Source: Diaminobutyricibacter sp049994905 (GTDB taxonomy: Bacteria > Actinomycetota > Actinomycetes > Actinomycetales > Microbacteriaceae). Taken from it: 64,000 bases of DNA. The translations under genes and the position numbers were made by a program. Shown piece after piece: positions 1-7,683 of this stretch (within the stretch, counting starts at the first letter, position 1; the number at the start of each line of letters is the position of its first letter). The notes beneath the pieces are model-generated. The model did not search any database. It worked only from the letters and a program-made list of their open reading frames with translations, and was not told the DNA's origin. The DNA lies in NCBI RefSeq assembly GCF_049994905.1, contig NZ_CP188258.1, positions 1-64,000 on the forward strand. The letters are read 5' to 3'.

Positions 1-1425
1 ATGGCCAACGGCGAAGAGTCAATTACTGCGGCATGGCAGTCAGTGCTCGGCTCACTCGAGACCGATGAGCGCATCACGCCGCAGTTGTACGGATTCCTCA
101 GCCTGGTCGAGCCGAAGGGCATCATGGCCGGCACCCTCTACCTCGAGGTGCCGAACGAGTTCACCCGCGGCATGATCGAGCAGCGCAGCCGTGTTCCCCT
201 TCTCAATGCGATCGGCGGACTCGACGACTCGCTGGCCGTCAGCAACTTCGCGATCGTCGTCAATCCTGAGATTCAGCAGGAGTCGCTCGAAGCGCCGGCC
301 GAACAGCCCGACCCCGGCTACATCGACATCCCGGCGGCCCCGGCTCCGGTGACGGAGATCACGGCCCCGCCGCGCAACGCCGACACCCGCCTGAACCCGA
401 AGTACAGCTTCGACAACTTCGTCATCGGCCAGTCCAACCGGTTCGCACATGCTGCGGCCGTCGCCGTCGCAGAAGCGCCGGCCAAGGCATACAACCCCCT
501 CTTCATCTATGGGGAGTCCGGGCTCGGCAAGACCCACCTCCTCCACGCCATCGGCCATTACGCGATGAGCCTGTACCCGGGCATCCGCGTGCGTTACGTC
601 AGCTCCGAGGAGTTCACGAACGACTTCATCAACTCGATCGCCAACAACCGCGGTTCGCTCTTCCAGTCGCGCTACCGCAACATCGACATCCTTCTGATCG
701 ACGACATCCAGTTCCTGCAGGGCAAGGCCGAGACCCAGGAAGCCTTCTTCCACACTTTCAACACGCTCCACGACCACAACAAGCAGGTGGTCATCACGAG
801 CGACCTGCCACCGAAGCACCTCACCGGTTTCGAAGACCGGATGCGGTCCCGCTTCGAGTGGGGACTGATCACGGATGTGCAGGCGCCCGACCTCGAGACC
901 CGCATCGCGATCCTCCGTAAGAAGGCCCAGAGCGAGAAACTCCAGGTTCCCGACGACATCCTCGAGTTCATGGCCTCGAAGGTCTCCAGCAACATCCGCG
1001 AACTCGAGGGCACGCTCATCCGCGTCACCGCGTTCGCGAGCCTCAACCGCACGCCCGTCGATATGAACCTTGTGCAGACAGTGTTGAAAGACCTGATCAC
1101 CCTCGACGACGACAATGTGATCGCACCGGTCGACATCATCACCAACACTGCCGACTACTTCAAGCTCACCGTCGACGACCTCTACGGCTCGAGCCGCTCG
1201 CAGGCCGTCGCAACAGCAAGGCAGATCGCCATGTACCTGTGCCGTGAGCTCACCAACCTCTCCCTTCCGAAGATCGGACAGCTGTTCGGCAACCGCGATC
1301 ACACCACTGTGATGTACGCGAACAAGAAGATCAGCGAGCTCATGAAGGAGCGTCGCTCCATCTACAACCAGGTCACCGAGCTCACCAGCCGCATCAAGCA
1401 GAACCACCGATACAGCAAGGGTTAA
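1..1425 (+). CDS. dnaA: Chromosomal replication initiator protein DnaA
   Basis: Initiator of chromosome replication: it binds DnaA boxes at oriC, melts the origin and helps load the replicative helicase. The four-domain layout is visible: N-terminal domain I (about residues 1-90), a variable Pro/Ala-rich linker (about 91-133), an AAA+ core with Walker A GESGLGKT at 171-178 and Walker B LLIDDIQF at 231-238, and a C-terminal DNA-binding domain carrying the DnaA signature NRDHTTVMYA at 431-440. The length of 474 aa is normal for the family. The ATG is the first base of the window, so its promoter lies outside. The downstream origin, dnaN, gnd and recF are the usual neighbours. Identification is secure. 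Confidence 0.98.
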   Translation: MANGEESITAAWQSVLGSLETDERITPQLYGFLSLVEPKGIMAGTLYLEVPNEFTRGMIEQRSRVPLLNAIGGLDDSLAVSNFAIVVNPEIQQESLEAPAEQPDPGYIDIPAAPAPVTEITAPPRNADTRLNPKYSFDNFVIGQSNRFAHAAAVAVAEAPAKAYNPLFIYGESGLGKTHLLHAIGHYAMSLYPGIRVRYVSSEEFTNDFINSIANNRGSLFQSRYRNIDILLIDDIQFLQGKAETQEAFFHTFNTLHDHNKQVVITSDLPPKHLTGFEDRMRSRFEWGLITDVQAPDLETRIAILRKKAQSEKLQVPDDILEFMASKVSSNIRELEGTLIRVTAFASLNRTPVDMNLVQTVLKDLITLDDDNVIAPVDIITNTADYFKLTVDDLYGSSRSQAVATARQIAMYLCRELTNLSLPKIGQLFGNRDHTTVMYANKKISELMKERRSIYNQVTELTSRIKQNHRYSKG

Positions 1426-1809
1426 CCTGCGCATCCCCCTTTTCGGGGGAGAAGTGTGAATACTCACACTGTGGATAACTTGTGGACAACGGTCGAACAA
1501 CCGGGCCTCGAATGTTGACTAATGACATGTTCTTGTGAGTTACGCCGTTGCGGCCGGCGACGTTCCCACCCGCATGTTTACGCGGATCCACAGTCCATCA
1601 ACATCTCACACTCGTGTAGTTCCCAATGCTCGTCTGGCATCGAGCGAGTTATCCACAGTTTCCACAGCGGTTAACACCATTAAGAGTTAATTAATCTCCA
1701 GTGGGACTCGACAACCTTGACCCAAGGTCGCTCGAACGCGCGTCGCCTCGCGGGACGCAAGCGCTAGCATTGTCACGATCCATCCGCTCCCTACGACAGA
1801 GGTGACTTC
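1426..1809. other. oriC: Origin of replication oriC (dnaA-dnaN intergenic region)
   Basis: This 384-base gap holds no gene. It has a perfect DnaA box TTATCCACA at 1649-1657, a perfect reverse-oriented box TGTGGATAA at 1470-1478, and a one-mismatch box TGTGGACAA at 1481-1489. Degenerate boxes lie at 1584-1592 and 1658-1666. An AT-rich stretch at about 1671-1697, with overlapping TTAA motifs and unusual for this genome, is the best candidate unwinding element. A TAGCAT box at 1765-1770 may be the -10 of a dnaN promoter. Position between dnaA and dnaN is the standard actinobacterial origin location. Confidence 0.88.
1434..1450 (+). terminator. Short GC hairpin after dnaA
   Basis: TCCCCC at 1434-1439 and GGGGGA at 1445-1450 form a perfect 6-bp stem with a 5-base loop, nine bases after the dnaA stop. 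No T-run follows, so this is at best a weak terminator or mRNA 3' end. Confidence 0.4.
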
Positions 1810-2952
1810 GTGAAGTTCCAGGCCAATCGGGATGTATTCAGCGAAGCTGTTTCGTTTGCCGTGAAACTTCTGCCGCAGCGAACCACATTGCCGATCCTGA
1901 GCGGTGTGCTGATCGAGACCACCGAGACCGGCCTGCTGTTGTCGTCGTTCGACTACGAAGTATCGGCGCAGACCGAGATCGCCGCCGAAGTCGAGGAACC
2001 GGGCAAGATCCTGGTCTCCGGGCGCCTTCTCGCCGAGATTGCGAGCAAACTGCCGAACGCCCCCGTGCAGCTCTCGACGGAGGAGTCGCGCATCATCGTC
2101 CGCTCCGGGTCGGCGAGCTTCACCCTCCTGTCCATGCCTGTCGAGGAATATCCGAGCATCCCGCAGGTCTCCGGCCAGTCGGGCCTCGTACCTGCAGAGG
2201 AATTCGCCACGGCCGTGGCGCAGGTCGGCGTCGCCGCCTCACGCGACGATGTGACCCCGGTCATCACCGGCGTGCAGCTCGAAGTCGGCGACAACACGCT
2301 CGGCCTCGTCGCCACCGACCGCTACCGGGTCGCGGTGCGCGAGATCGACTGGGATGGCGGCGGTTCGGGCGAGACCGTCACGGCACTCGTTCCCGCGCGC
2401 ACGCTGCAGGAGATCGGCAAGACGCTCGGGCACAGCGGAACGATCGCCATCTCGATCACCAACCGCGACGACCGGGAGCTGATCGCGTTCACCGCGGACA
2501 AGAAGACCGTCACATCTTTGCTGATCAAGGGCAATTTCCCGCCCGTGCGGCGACTCTTCCCCGAGACCGTCGACAACTACGCGGTCATCAACACCGCCGA
2601 GCTGATCGAGGCGACCCGTCGCGTCTCACTCGTCCTGGAGCGCGAAGCAGCACTCCGGTTCACGTTCTCCCTCGAGGGATTGACGCTCGAAGCGATCGGC
2701 TCCGAGCAGGCGCAGGCTTCCGAGAGCATCGACGCTCTCCTCACAGGCCAGGACACGGTGGTTTCGCTGAAACCGCAGTTCCTGCTCGATGGTCTCGGTG
2801 CGGTGCATTCCGAATTCGTTCGCATCTCCTTCACCAAGACCGAGAACCCCAACAAGCCGGGACCGGTCCTGATCACGAGCCAGTCCAGCAAGGACCAGGC
2901 CGGCGCGGACAACTACAAGTACCTGCTGCAGCCGAACCTGCTGCTGCGCTGA
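1810..2952 (+). CDS. dnaN: DNA polymerase III beta subunit (sliding clamp)
   Basis: Sliding clamp that tethers the replicative polymerase to DNA. The 380 residues match the three-domain clamp fold (roughly 1-120, 125-245 and 250-378), with typical stretches such as LPILSGVLIE near the N terminus and VATDRYRVAVRE in the middle domain. The start is a GTG at 1810 preceded by GAGGTGA at a suitable distance. It lies directly after the origin and 29 bases upstream of gnd. No unusual features are seen. Confidence 0.97.
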   Translation: MKFQANRDVFSEAVSFAVKLLPQRTTLPILSGVLIETTETGLLLSSFDYEVSAQTEIAAEVEEPGKILVSGRLLAEIASKLPNAPVQLSTEESRIIVRSGSASFTLLSMPVEEYPSIPQVSGQSGLVPAEEFATAVAQVGVAASRDDVTPVITGVQLEVGDNTLGLVATDRYRVAVREIDWDGGGSGETVTALVPARTLQEIGKTLGHSGTIAISITNRDDRELIAFTADKKTVTSLLIKGNFPPVRRLFPETVDNYAVINTAELIEATRRVSLVLEREAALRFTFSLEGLTLEAIGSEQAQASESIDALLTGQDTVVSLKPQFLLDGLGAVHSEFVRISFTKTENPNKPGPVLITSQSSKDQAGADNYKYLLQPNLLLR

Positions 2953-2981
2953 AGCGCTCACAGGCAGAGAGGGAGAACGAA

Positions 2982-3869
2982 ATGCACATCGGCCTCATCG
3001 GTCTCGGCAAGATGGGCAACAACATGCGTGCCCGCCTCGAGAAAAAGGGAATCGAGGTGACCGGTTACGACACGAACCCCGATGTGTCCGATGTTGCGAC
3101 GGTCGCAGACCTGGTCGCCGCCCTTCCCACGCCGCGCGTGGTCTGGATCATGGTTCCGGCCGGCGCTGTGACGGATGCAGTGGTCAACGACCTCGAGCCC
3201 TTGCTCGAAAGGGGCGACCTGGTCATCGATGGCGGCAACTCGCGCTTCACCGAAGACTTCAGACACTCGGAGCAGCTCGCGCCGAAGGGGGTCGACTTCA
3301 TGGATGCCGGCGTCTCCGGCGGCGTCTGGGGCCTCCAGAACGGTTACGGCCTGATGGTCGGCGGCAGCGCGGCCCAGGTCGAGCGAGTGATGCCCGTCTT
3401 CGACGCACTCCGCCCGGACGGCCCGCGTGACGAAGGCTTCGTGCACGTCGGCGAGGTCGGCGCCGGCCACTACGCGAAGATGGTGCACAACGGCATCGAG
3501 TACGCGCTGATGCAGGCATACGCCGAAGGCTATGAACTTCTCGACACCCGCAAGGACATCATCAAAGATGTGACCGGCACCTTCAAGGCGTGGCAGCGCG
3601 GAACGGTCGTCCGCTCCTGGCTGCTCGAGCTCCTCGTCCGCGCCCTCGAGCAGGACCCCGAGTTCGAGCACATCGAGGGCTACGTGCAGGATTCCGGCGA
3701 GGGCCGGTGGACGATCGAGGAAGCACTCGAGAACGCGGTCCCGGTTCCGACGATCAGCGCCTCGATCTTCGCCCGTTTCGTGTCGCGGCAGAAGGATTCG
3801 CCGGCGATGAAGGCCGTGGCAGCACTGCGCAACCAGTTCGGCGGCCACGCTGTCAAAGCGGTCGACTGA
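2982..3869 (+). CDS. gnd: 6-phosphogluconate dehydrogenase, decarboxylating (short form)
   Basis: Oxidises 6-phosphogluconate to ribulose 5-phosphate and CO2 in the pentose phosphate pathway. The 295 aa show an N-terminal Rossmann fold GLIGLGKMGNN (residues 4-14), the substrate loop DGGNSRFTED, the GVSGGVWGL motif, and the catalytic segment KMVHNGIEYALM. The length fits the short GntZ-type enzyme of about 300 aa rather than the 470-aa enteric form, and this form is commonly NAD-dependent (family knowledge, not tested here). Its place between dnaN and recF is conserved in many Actinobacteria. A purine-rich AGAGAGGGAGAACG ribosome-binding region precedes the ATG. Confidence 0.95.
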   Translation: MHIGLIGLGKMGNNMRARLEKKGIEVTGYDTNPDVSDVATVADLVAALPTPRVVWIMVPAGAVTDAVVNDLEPLLERGDLVIDGGNSRFTEDFRHSEQLAPKGVDFMDAGVSGGVWGLQNGYGLMVGGSAAQVERVMPVFDALRPDGPRDEGFVHVGEVGAGHYAKMVHNGIEYALMQAYAEGYELLDTRKDIIKDVTGTFKAWQRGTVVRSWLLELLVRALEQDPEFEHIEGYVQDSGEGRWTIEEALENAVPVPTISASIFARFVSRQKDSPAMKAVAALRNQFGGHAVKAVD

Positions 3870-3890
3870 CCTGCGCGATGAACTGACAGA

Positions 3891-5072
3891 GTGCGTGTCA
3901 CCCACCTTTCACTGACCGACTTCCGCAACTATCCGACCGCGGAAGTGCCGCTGGTCGCAGGCCCGAACCTGTTCGTCGGCCGCAACGGCCAGGGAAAGAC
4001 GAACCTGGTCGAATCGCTCGGCTACCTGAGCACGCTCGGATCGCATCGCGTCTCGAGCGACCAGGCGATGATCCGGCAGGGGGCGGATGCAGCGATCGTC
4101 CGCGCGCGGATCGCCAACGACGGGCGCGAACTGCTCGTCGAGGTGCAGCTCAACCGGGCGGCGGCGAACCGGGCGCAGGTCAACCGTTCGCCGATCAAAC
4201 CGCGGGAGCTGCCGCGGTACTTCTCGAGTGTCTTGTTCGCGCCGGAAGACCTCGCCCTCGTGCGTGGTGAGCCGGGCATCCGCCGCCGTTACGTCGACCA
4301 GCTGCTCGTGCAGCGCAACCCGCGCATGGCCGGAGTGCTCGCCGACTACGATCGTGTGCTGCGTCAGCGCAACTCCCTGCTGAAGTCGGCGCGCGCCTCC
4401 GGCCTGCGCGAATCCCAGCTGACCACCCTCGAGATCTGGGACGACCGGCTCGTCGGCCTCGGGTCGGAGATCGTGGATGCCCGCGTCGAGCTGATCGGGC
4501 GTCTCAGCGACCCGATCACCGCGGCCTATCGCTCCGTGGCAGGTGACGACCACCATCCGAAGCTGATCCCCCTGCTGACGATCCGGGGCGCCGAGGTCGA
4601 GGATGCCCAGGACGGATCGGGGCGGGCGGATGCTGTCGACCCTGGGACGACCGGCGACGCGGCAGACGCGACGGACACCGCATCCGCCTTCCGTGCATCG
4701 CTCGCAGCTGTTCGGCGCAAGGAACTGGACCGCGGGATCACGCTCGTCGGCCCGCATCGCGACGACATCCTCTTCGAGCTGAACGGACTGCCGGCGAAGG
4801 GATATGCCAGCCACGGCGAGTCCTGGTCGTTCGCGCTCGCGCTGAAGCTCGCATCCGCCGAGCTCCTGCGCCGCGAATCGACGACGGGCGACCCCGTGCT
4901 CATTCTCGACGACGTCTTCGCCGAGCTCGACCAGGCCAGGCGACGGATGCTCGCAGCAGCGGTCCACGATTTCGAACAGGTGCTCATCACGGCGGCCGTG
5001 TTCGACGATGTTCCGGATGAGCTGACCGCGCACACGGTCCGCATCGAGGCGGGGGCGGTCGTCGATGCCTGA
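3891..5072 (+). CDS. recF: DNA replication/repair protein RecF
   Basis: SMC-like ATPase that helps load RecA at single-strand gaps. Walker A GRNGQGKT is at residues 30-37 and Walker B LILDD near 337-341, followed by the D-loop-like VFAELD. The start is GTG at 3891. An insertion of about 28 residues rich in Ala, Asp and Thr lies near residues 236-263; it looks like a low-complexity, lineage-specific loop. The gene overlaps the next one by 8 bases, suggesting translational coupling with the DciA-like protein. Confidence 0.96.
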   Translation: MRVTHLSLTDFRNYPTAEVPLVAGPNLFVGRNGQGKTNLVESLGYLSTLGSHRVSSDQAMIRQGADAAIVRARIANDGRELLVEVQLNRAAANRAQVNRSPIKPRELPRYFSSVLFAPEDLALVRGEPGIRRRYVDQLLVQRNPRMAGVLADYDRVLRQRNSLLKSARASGLRESQLTTLEIWDDRLVGLGSEIVDARVELIGRLSDPITAAYRSVAGDDHHPKLIPLLTIRGAEVEDAQDGSGRADAVDPGTTGDAADATDTASAFRASLAAVRRKELDRGITLVGPHRDDILFELNGLPAKGYASHGESWSFALALKLASAELLRRESTTGDPVLILDDVFAELDQARRRMLAAAVHDFEQVLITAAVFDDVPDELTAHTVRIEAGAVVDA

Positions 5073-5583
5073 CGAACGTTCACCCGACGATGGAGCCGCC
5101 CCGCACAGCGAGGCCTCGGCTGTCTACCTGCGTTTCCGCGAGCTCTTCGGGGGAGTGCCGGCACGATCGCGACGCTCACGACCGGCGAAGGACCGGGAGG
5201 AGGGCGCCAGTGTTCCGTTCGGTGTCGGTCGCGACCCACGCGGGCTCGGCAACATCATGGATTCACTCACGACCGAGCTCGGCTGGAGCTCACCGCTCGC
5301 ACAGTCGGAGCTGATGGAGGGGTGGGTCGATCTCGCCGGAGAGGAGACGGCGAATCACTCGACGCCGATCGGCATCAGCGAGGGCGTTCTCACCGTCTCG
5401 TGCGAGTCGACGGCCTGGGCGACGCAGCTGCGGATCATGCGCACCGAACTCATGACGCGGATCGCCGTGCGCTTCCCCGACGCGGGCATCCAATCAATCC
5501 GTTTCCAGGGGCCAGAGGCCCCCTCCTGGAAAAGAGGTCCCAGATCAATTCCAGGGCGTGGCCCGCGCGATACCTACGGTTGA
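5065..5583 (+). CDS. DciA-like protein (DUF721)
   Basis: 172-aa protein of the DUF721 family, whose members include DciA, a loader or modulator of the replicative helicase in bacteria without DnaC. The conserved domain is in the C-terminal half (about residues 65-155), with the pattern GWVDLAGEETANHSTPIG followed by LTVSCESTAWATQLRIM. The first 60 residues are charged and poorly conserved. The ATG overlaps the recF stop by 8 bases. Position between recF and gyrB is the standard actinobacterial place for this family. Helicase-loading function is inferred from family, not from this sequence. Confidence 0.88.
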   Translation: MPDERSPDDGAAPHSEASAVYLRFRELFGGVPARSRRSRPAKDREEGASVPFGVGRDPRGLGNIMDSLTTELGWSSPLAQSELMEGWVDLAGEETANHSTPIGISEGVLTVSCESTAWATQLRIMRTELMTRIAVRFPDAGIQSIRFQGPEAPSWKRGPRSIPGRGPRDTYG

Positions 5584-5657
5584 GAACGCAAAAGAGGTCA
5601 CCGACACAAAATAAACGCGTCAGACGGGCGATTATGGCCTTTCAGGCAGCCCGCTCT

Positions 5658-5666
5658 TGGTAGAAT
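5658..5666 (+). promoter_or_regulatory. Candidate extended -10 promoter for gyrB
   Basis: TGGTAGAAT at 5658-5666 matches an extended -10 (TGn plus TAnnnT) 40 bases upstream of the gyrB ATG. No convincing -35 is visible at the usual spacing, which is tolerated for extended -10 promoters. Confidence 0.4.
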
Positions 5667-5706
5667 GGATAGGTCACACTGAGTGCGGTCAGGAGCCTAA
5701 TTTCAT

Positions 5707-7683
5707 ATGACGATGGAACCCACGAAAGCCGAGACGGAACACGACTACGGTGCCAACGAAATCCAGGTCCTCGAAGGTCTTGAAGCCGTTCGCAAACGTC
5801 CCGGAATGTACATCGGTTCCACTGGTCCCCGCGGTCTCCACCATCTAGTCTACGAAATCGTCGACAACTCGGTCGATGAGGCGCTGGCCGGTCACGCCGA
5901 CAACATCGAAGTGACGATCATGCCCGACGGCGCCGTGCGCGTCGACGACAACGGTCGCGGAATCCCGGTGGATGTCCACCCTGTCGAGAAGAAATCGACC
6001 GTCGAGGTCGTTCTGACGATCCTGCACGCCGGCGGAAAGTTCGGCGGCGGCGGATATGCCGTCTCCGGCGGCCTGCACGGTGTGGGCAGCTCGGTGGTGA
6101 ACGCCTTGTCGAGCCGGCTCGACATCGAGGTGCGGCGCCAGGGCCACAAGTGGACCCAGAGCTACCGCAACGGTGTTCCGGTGGCGCCGCTCGAGCAGGG
6201 AGAAGAGTCCGACGAGTCCGGCACGACAATCACCTTCTGGCCGAGCCCCGAGACGTTCGAGACGACCGAGTTCGACTACGAGACGCTGCGCGTGCGCTTC
6301 CAGCAGATGGCGTTCCTCAACAAAGGACTCCGCATCGCTCTGACCGACGAGCGCCCGACCGACGACCCCGAAGAAGAGCCGCAGAAAGACGTCTACCTCT
6401 ATGAACAGGGGCTCACCGACTACGTGCACTACCTGAACACGGCCAAGAAGGCAGAGCTCGTCAACGACGAGATCATCTCCTTCGAGTCCGAGGACACGGA
6501 TCGCAAGATCGCGCTCGAGGTGGCGATGCAGTGGACCACCGGGTACAACGAGAGCGTCTTCACCTACGCGAACACGATCAACACGCATGAGGGTGGAACC
6601 CACGAAGAGGGCTTCCGCGCCGCACTCACCACCCTGGTGAACAAGTACGCGCGCGAGAAGGGCATCCTCAAGGAGAAAGACGACAACCTCTCCGGCGACG
6701 ACGTGCGCGAAGGCCTGACCGCGGTCATCTCCGTGAAGCTGTCCGAGCCTCAGTTCGAAGGCCAGACGAAGACCAAGCTCGGCAACACCGAGGCCAAGGC
6801 GTTCGTGCAGAAGGTGGTCGGGGACCAGCTCGGCGACTGGTTCGACCGCAACCCGAACCAGGCCAGGGAGATCATCCGCAAGGCGCTCCAGGCGGCGACC
6901 GCCCGGCTCGCTGCCCGCAAGGCGCGCGAGACCGCCCGACGCAAGGGACTGCTCGAGGGCGGCGGAATGCCCGGCAAGCTCAAGGACTGCCAGTCGAAAG
7001 ACCCGTCGGTCTCTGAGATCTTCATCGTGGAGGGCGACTCGGCCGGCGGCTCCGCCGTGCAGGGCCGCAACCCGGAGACGCAGGCGATCCTTCCTTTGCG
7101 GGGCAAGATCCTCAACGTCGAGAAGGCGCGGCTCGACCGTGCCCTGGCGAACAACGAGGTGCAGGCCATGATCACCGCGTTCGGTGCAGGGATCGGCGAG
7201 GACTTCAACCCGGAGAAGGCGCGGTACCACAAGATCGTGCTGATGGCGGATGCCGACGTCGACGGCCAGCACATCACGACCCTGCTCCTCACCCTTCTGT
7301 TCCGCTACATGAAACCCCTCATCGAGCTCGGCTACGTGTACCTCGCGCAGCCGCCGCTCTACCGTCTGAAGTGGTCGAACGCCGAGCACCAGTACGTCTA
7401 CAGCGACCGCGAGCGGGATGCGCTTCTCGCCGACGGGGTCGCCGCAGGCAAGCGCATCCCGAAAGACAACGGAGTGCAGCGGTACAAGGGTCTCGGCGAG
7501 ATGGACTACAAGGAGCTGTGGGAGACCACGATGAGCCCCGAGACCAGAACCCTCCTCCAGGTGACCCTCGACGACGCCGCAGCCGCCGACGAGATCTTCG
7601 CCACCCTGATGGGCGAAGACGTCGAGTCACGACGCAATTTCATCCAGAAGAACGCGAAGGACGTGCGTTTCCTTGACATCTGA
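5707..7683 (+). CDS. gyrB: DNA gyrase subunit B
   Basis: ATPase subunit of DNA gyrase, which introduces negative supercoils. The N-terminal GHKL ATPase shows DNSVDEALAG, DDNGRGIP and GLHGVGSS; the TOPRIM metal-binding region has EGDSAGGSA at about residues 442-450 and DADVDGQH further on; the C-terminal gyrase B signature RYKGLGEMDYKELWETT is intact. The 658 aa are normal for an actinobacterial GyrB without the long enteric insertion. The ATG at 5707 is followed by another in-frame ATG two codons later, so the exact start is not certain. The 3' end overlaps gyrA by 11 bases. Confidence 0.98.
   Translation: MTMEPTKAETEHDYGANEIQVLEGLEAVRKRPGMYIGSTGPRGLHHLVYEIVDNSVDEALAGHADNIEVTIMPDGAVRVDDNGRGIPVDVHPVEKKSTVEVVLTILHAGGKFGGGGYAVSGGLHGVGSSVVNALSSRLDIEVRRQGHKWTQSYRNGVPVAPLEQGEESDESGTTITFWPSPETFETTEFDYETLRVRFQQMAFLNKGLRIALTDERPTDDPEEEPQKDVYLYEQGLTDYVHYLNTAKKAELVNDEIISFESEDTDRKIALEVAMQWTTGYNESVFTYANTINTHEGGTHEEGFRAALTTLVNKYAREKGILKEKDDNLSGDDVREGLTAVISVKLSEPQFEGQTKTKLGNTEAKAFVQKVVGDQLGDWFDRNPNQAREIIRKALQAATARLAARKARETARRKGLLEGGGMPGKLKDCQSKDPSVSEIFIVEGDSAGGSAVQGRNPETQAILPLRGKILNVEKARLDRALANNEVQAMITAFGAGIGEDFNPEKARYHKIVLMADADVDGQHITTLLLTLLFRYMKPLIELGYVYLAQPPLYRLKWSNAEHQYVYSDRERDALLADGVAAGKRIPKDNGVQRYKGLGEMDYKELWETTMSPETRTLLQVTLDDAAAADEIFATLMGEDVESRRNFIQKNAKDVRFLDI

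Noticed and set aside
52..1500. Long minus-strand frame of 482 codons opposite dnaA
   Set aside because: It is the antisense shadow of dnaA in high-GC DNA; composition is unlike a real protein and dnaA is certain.
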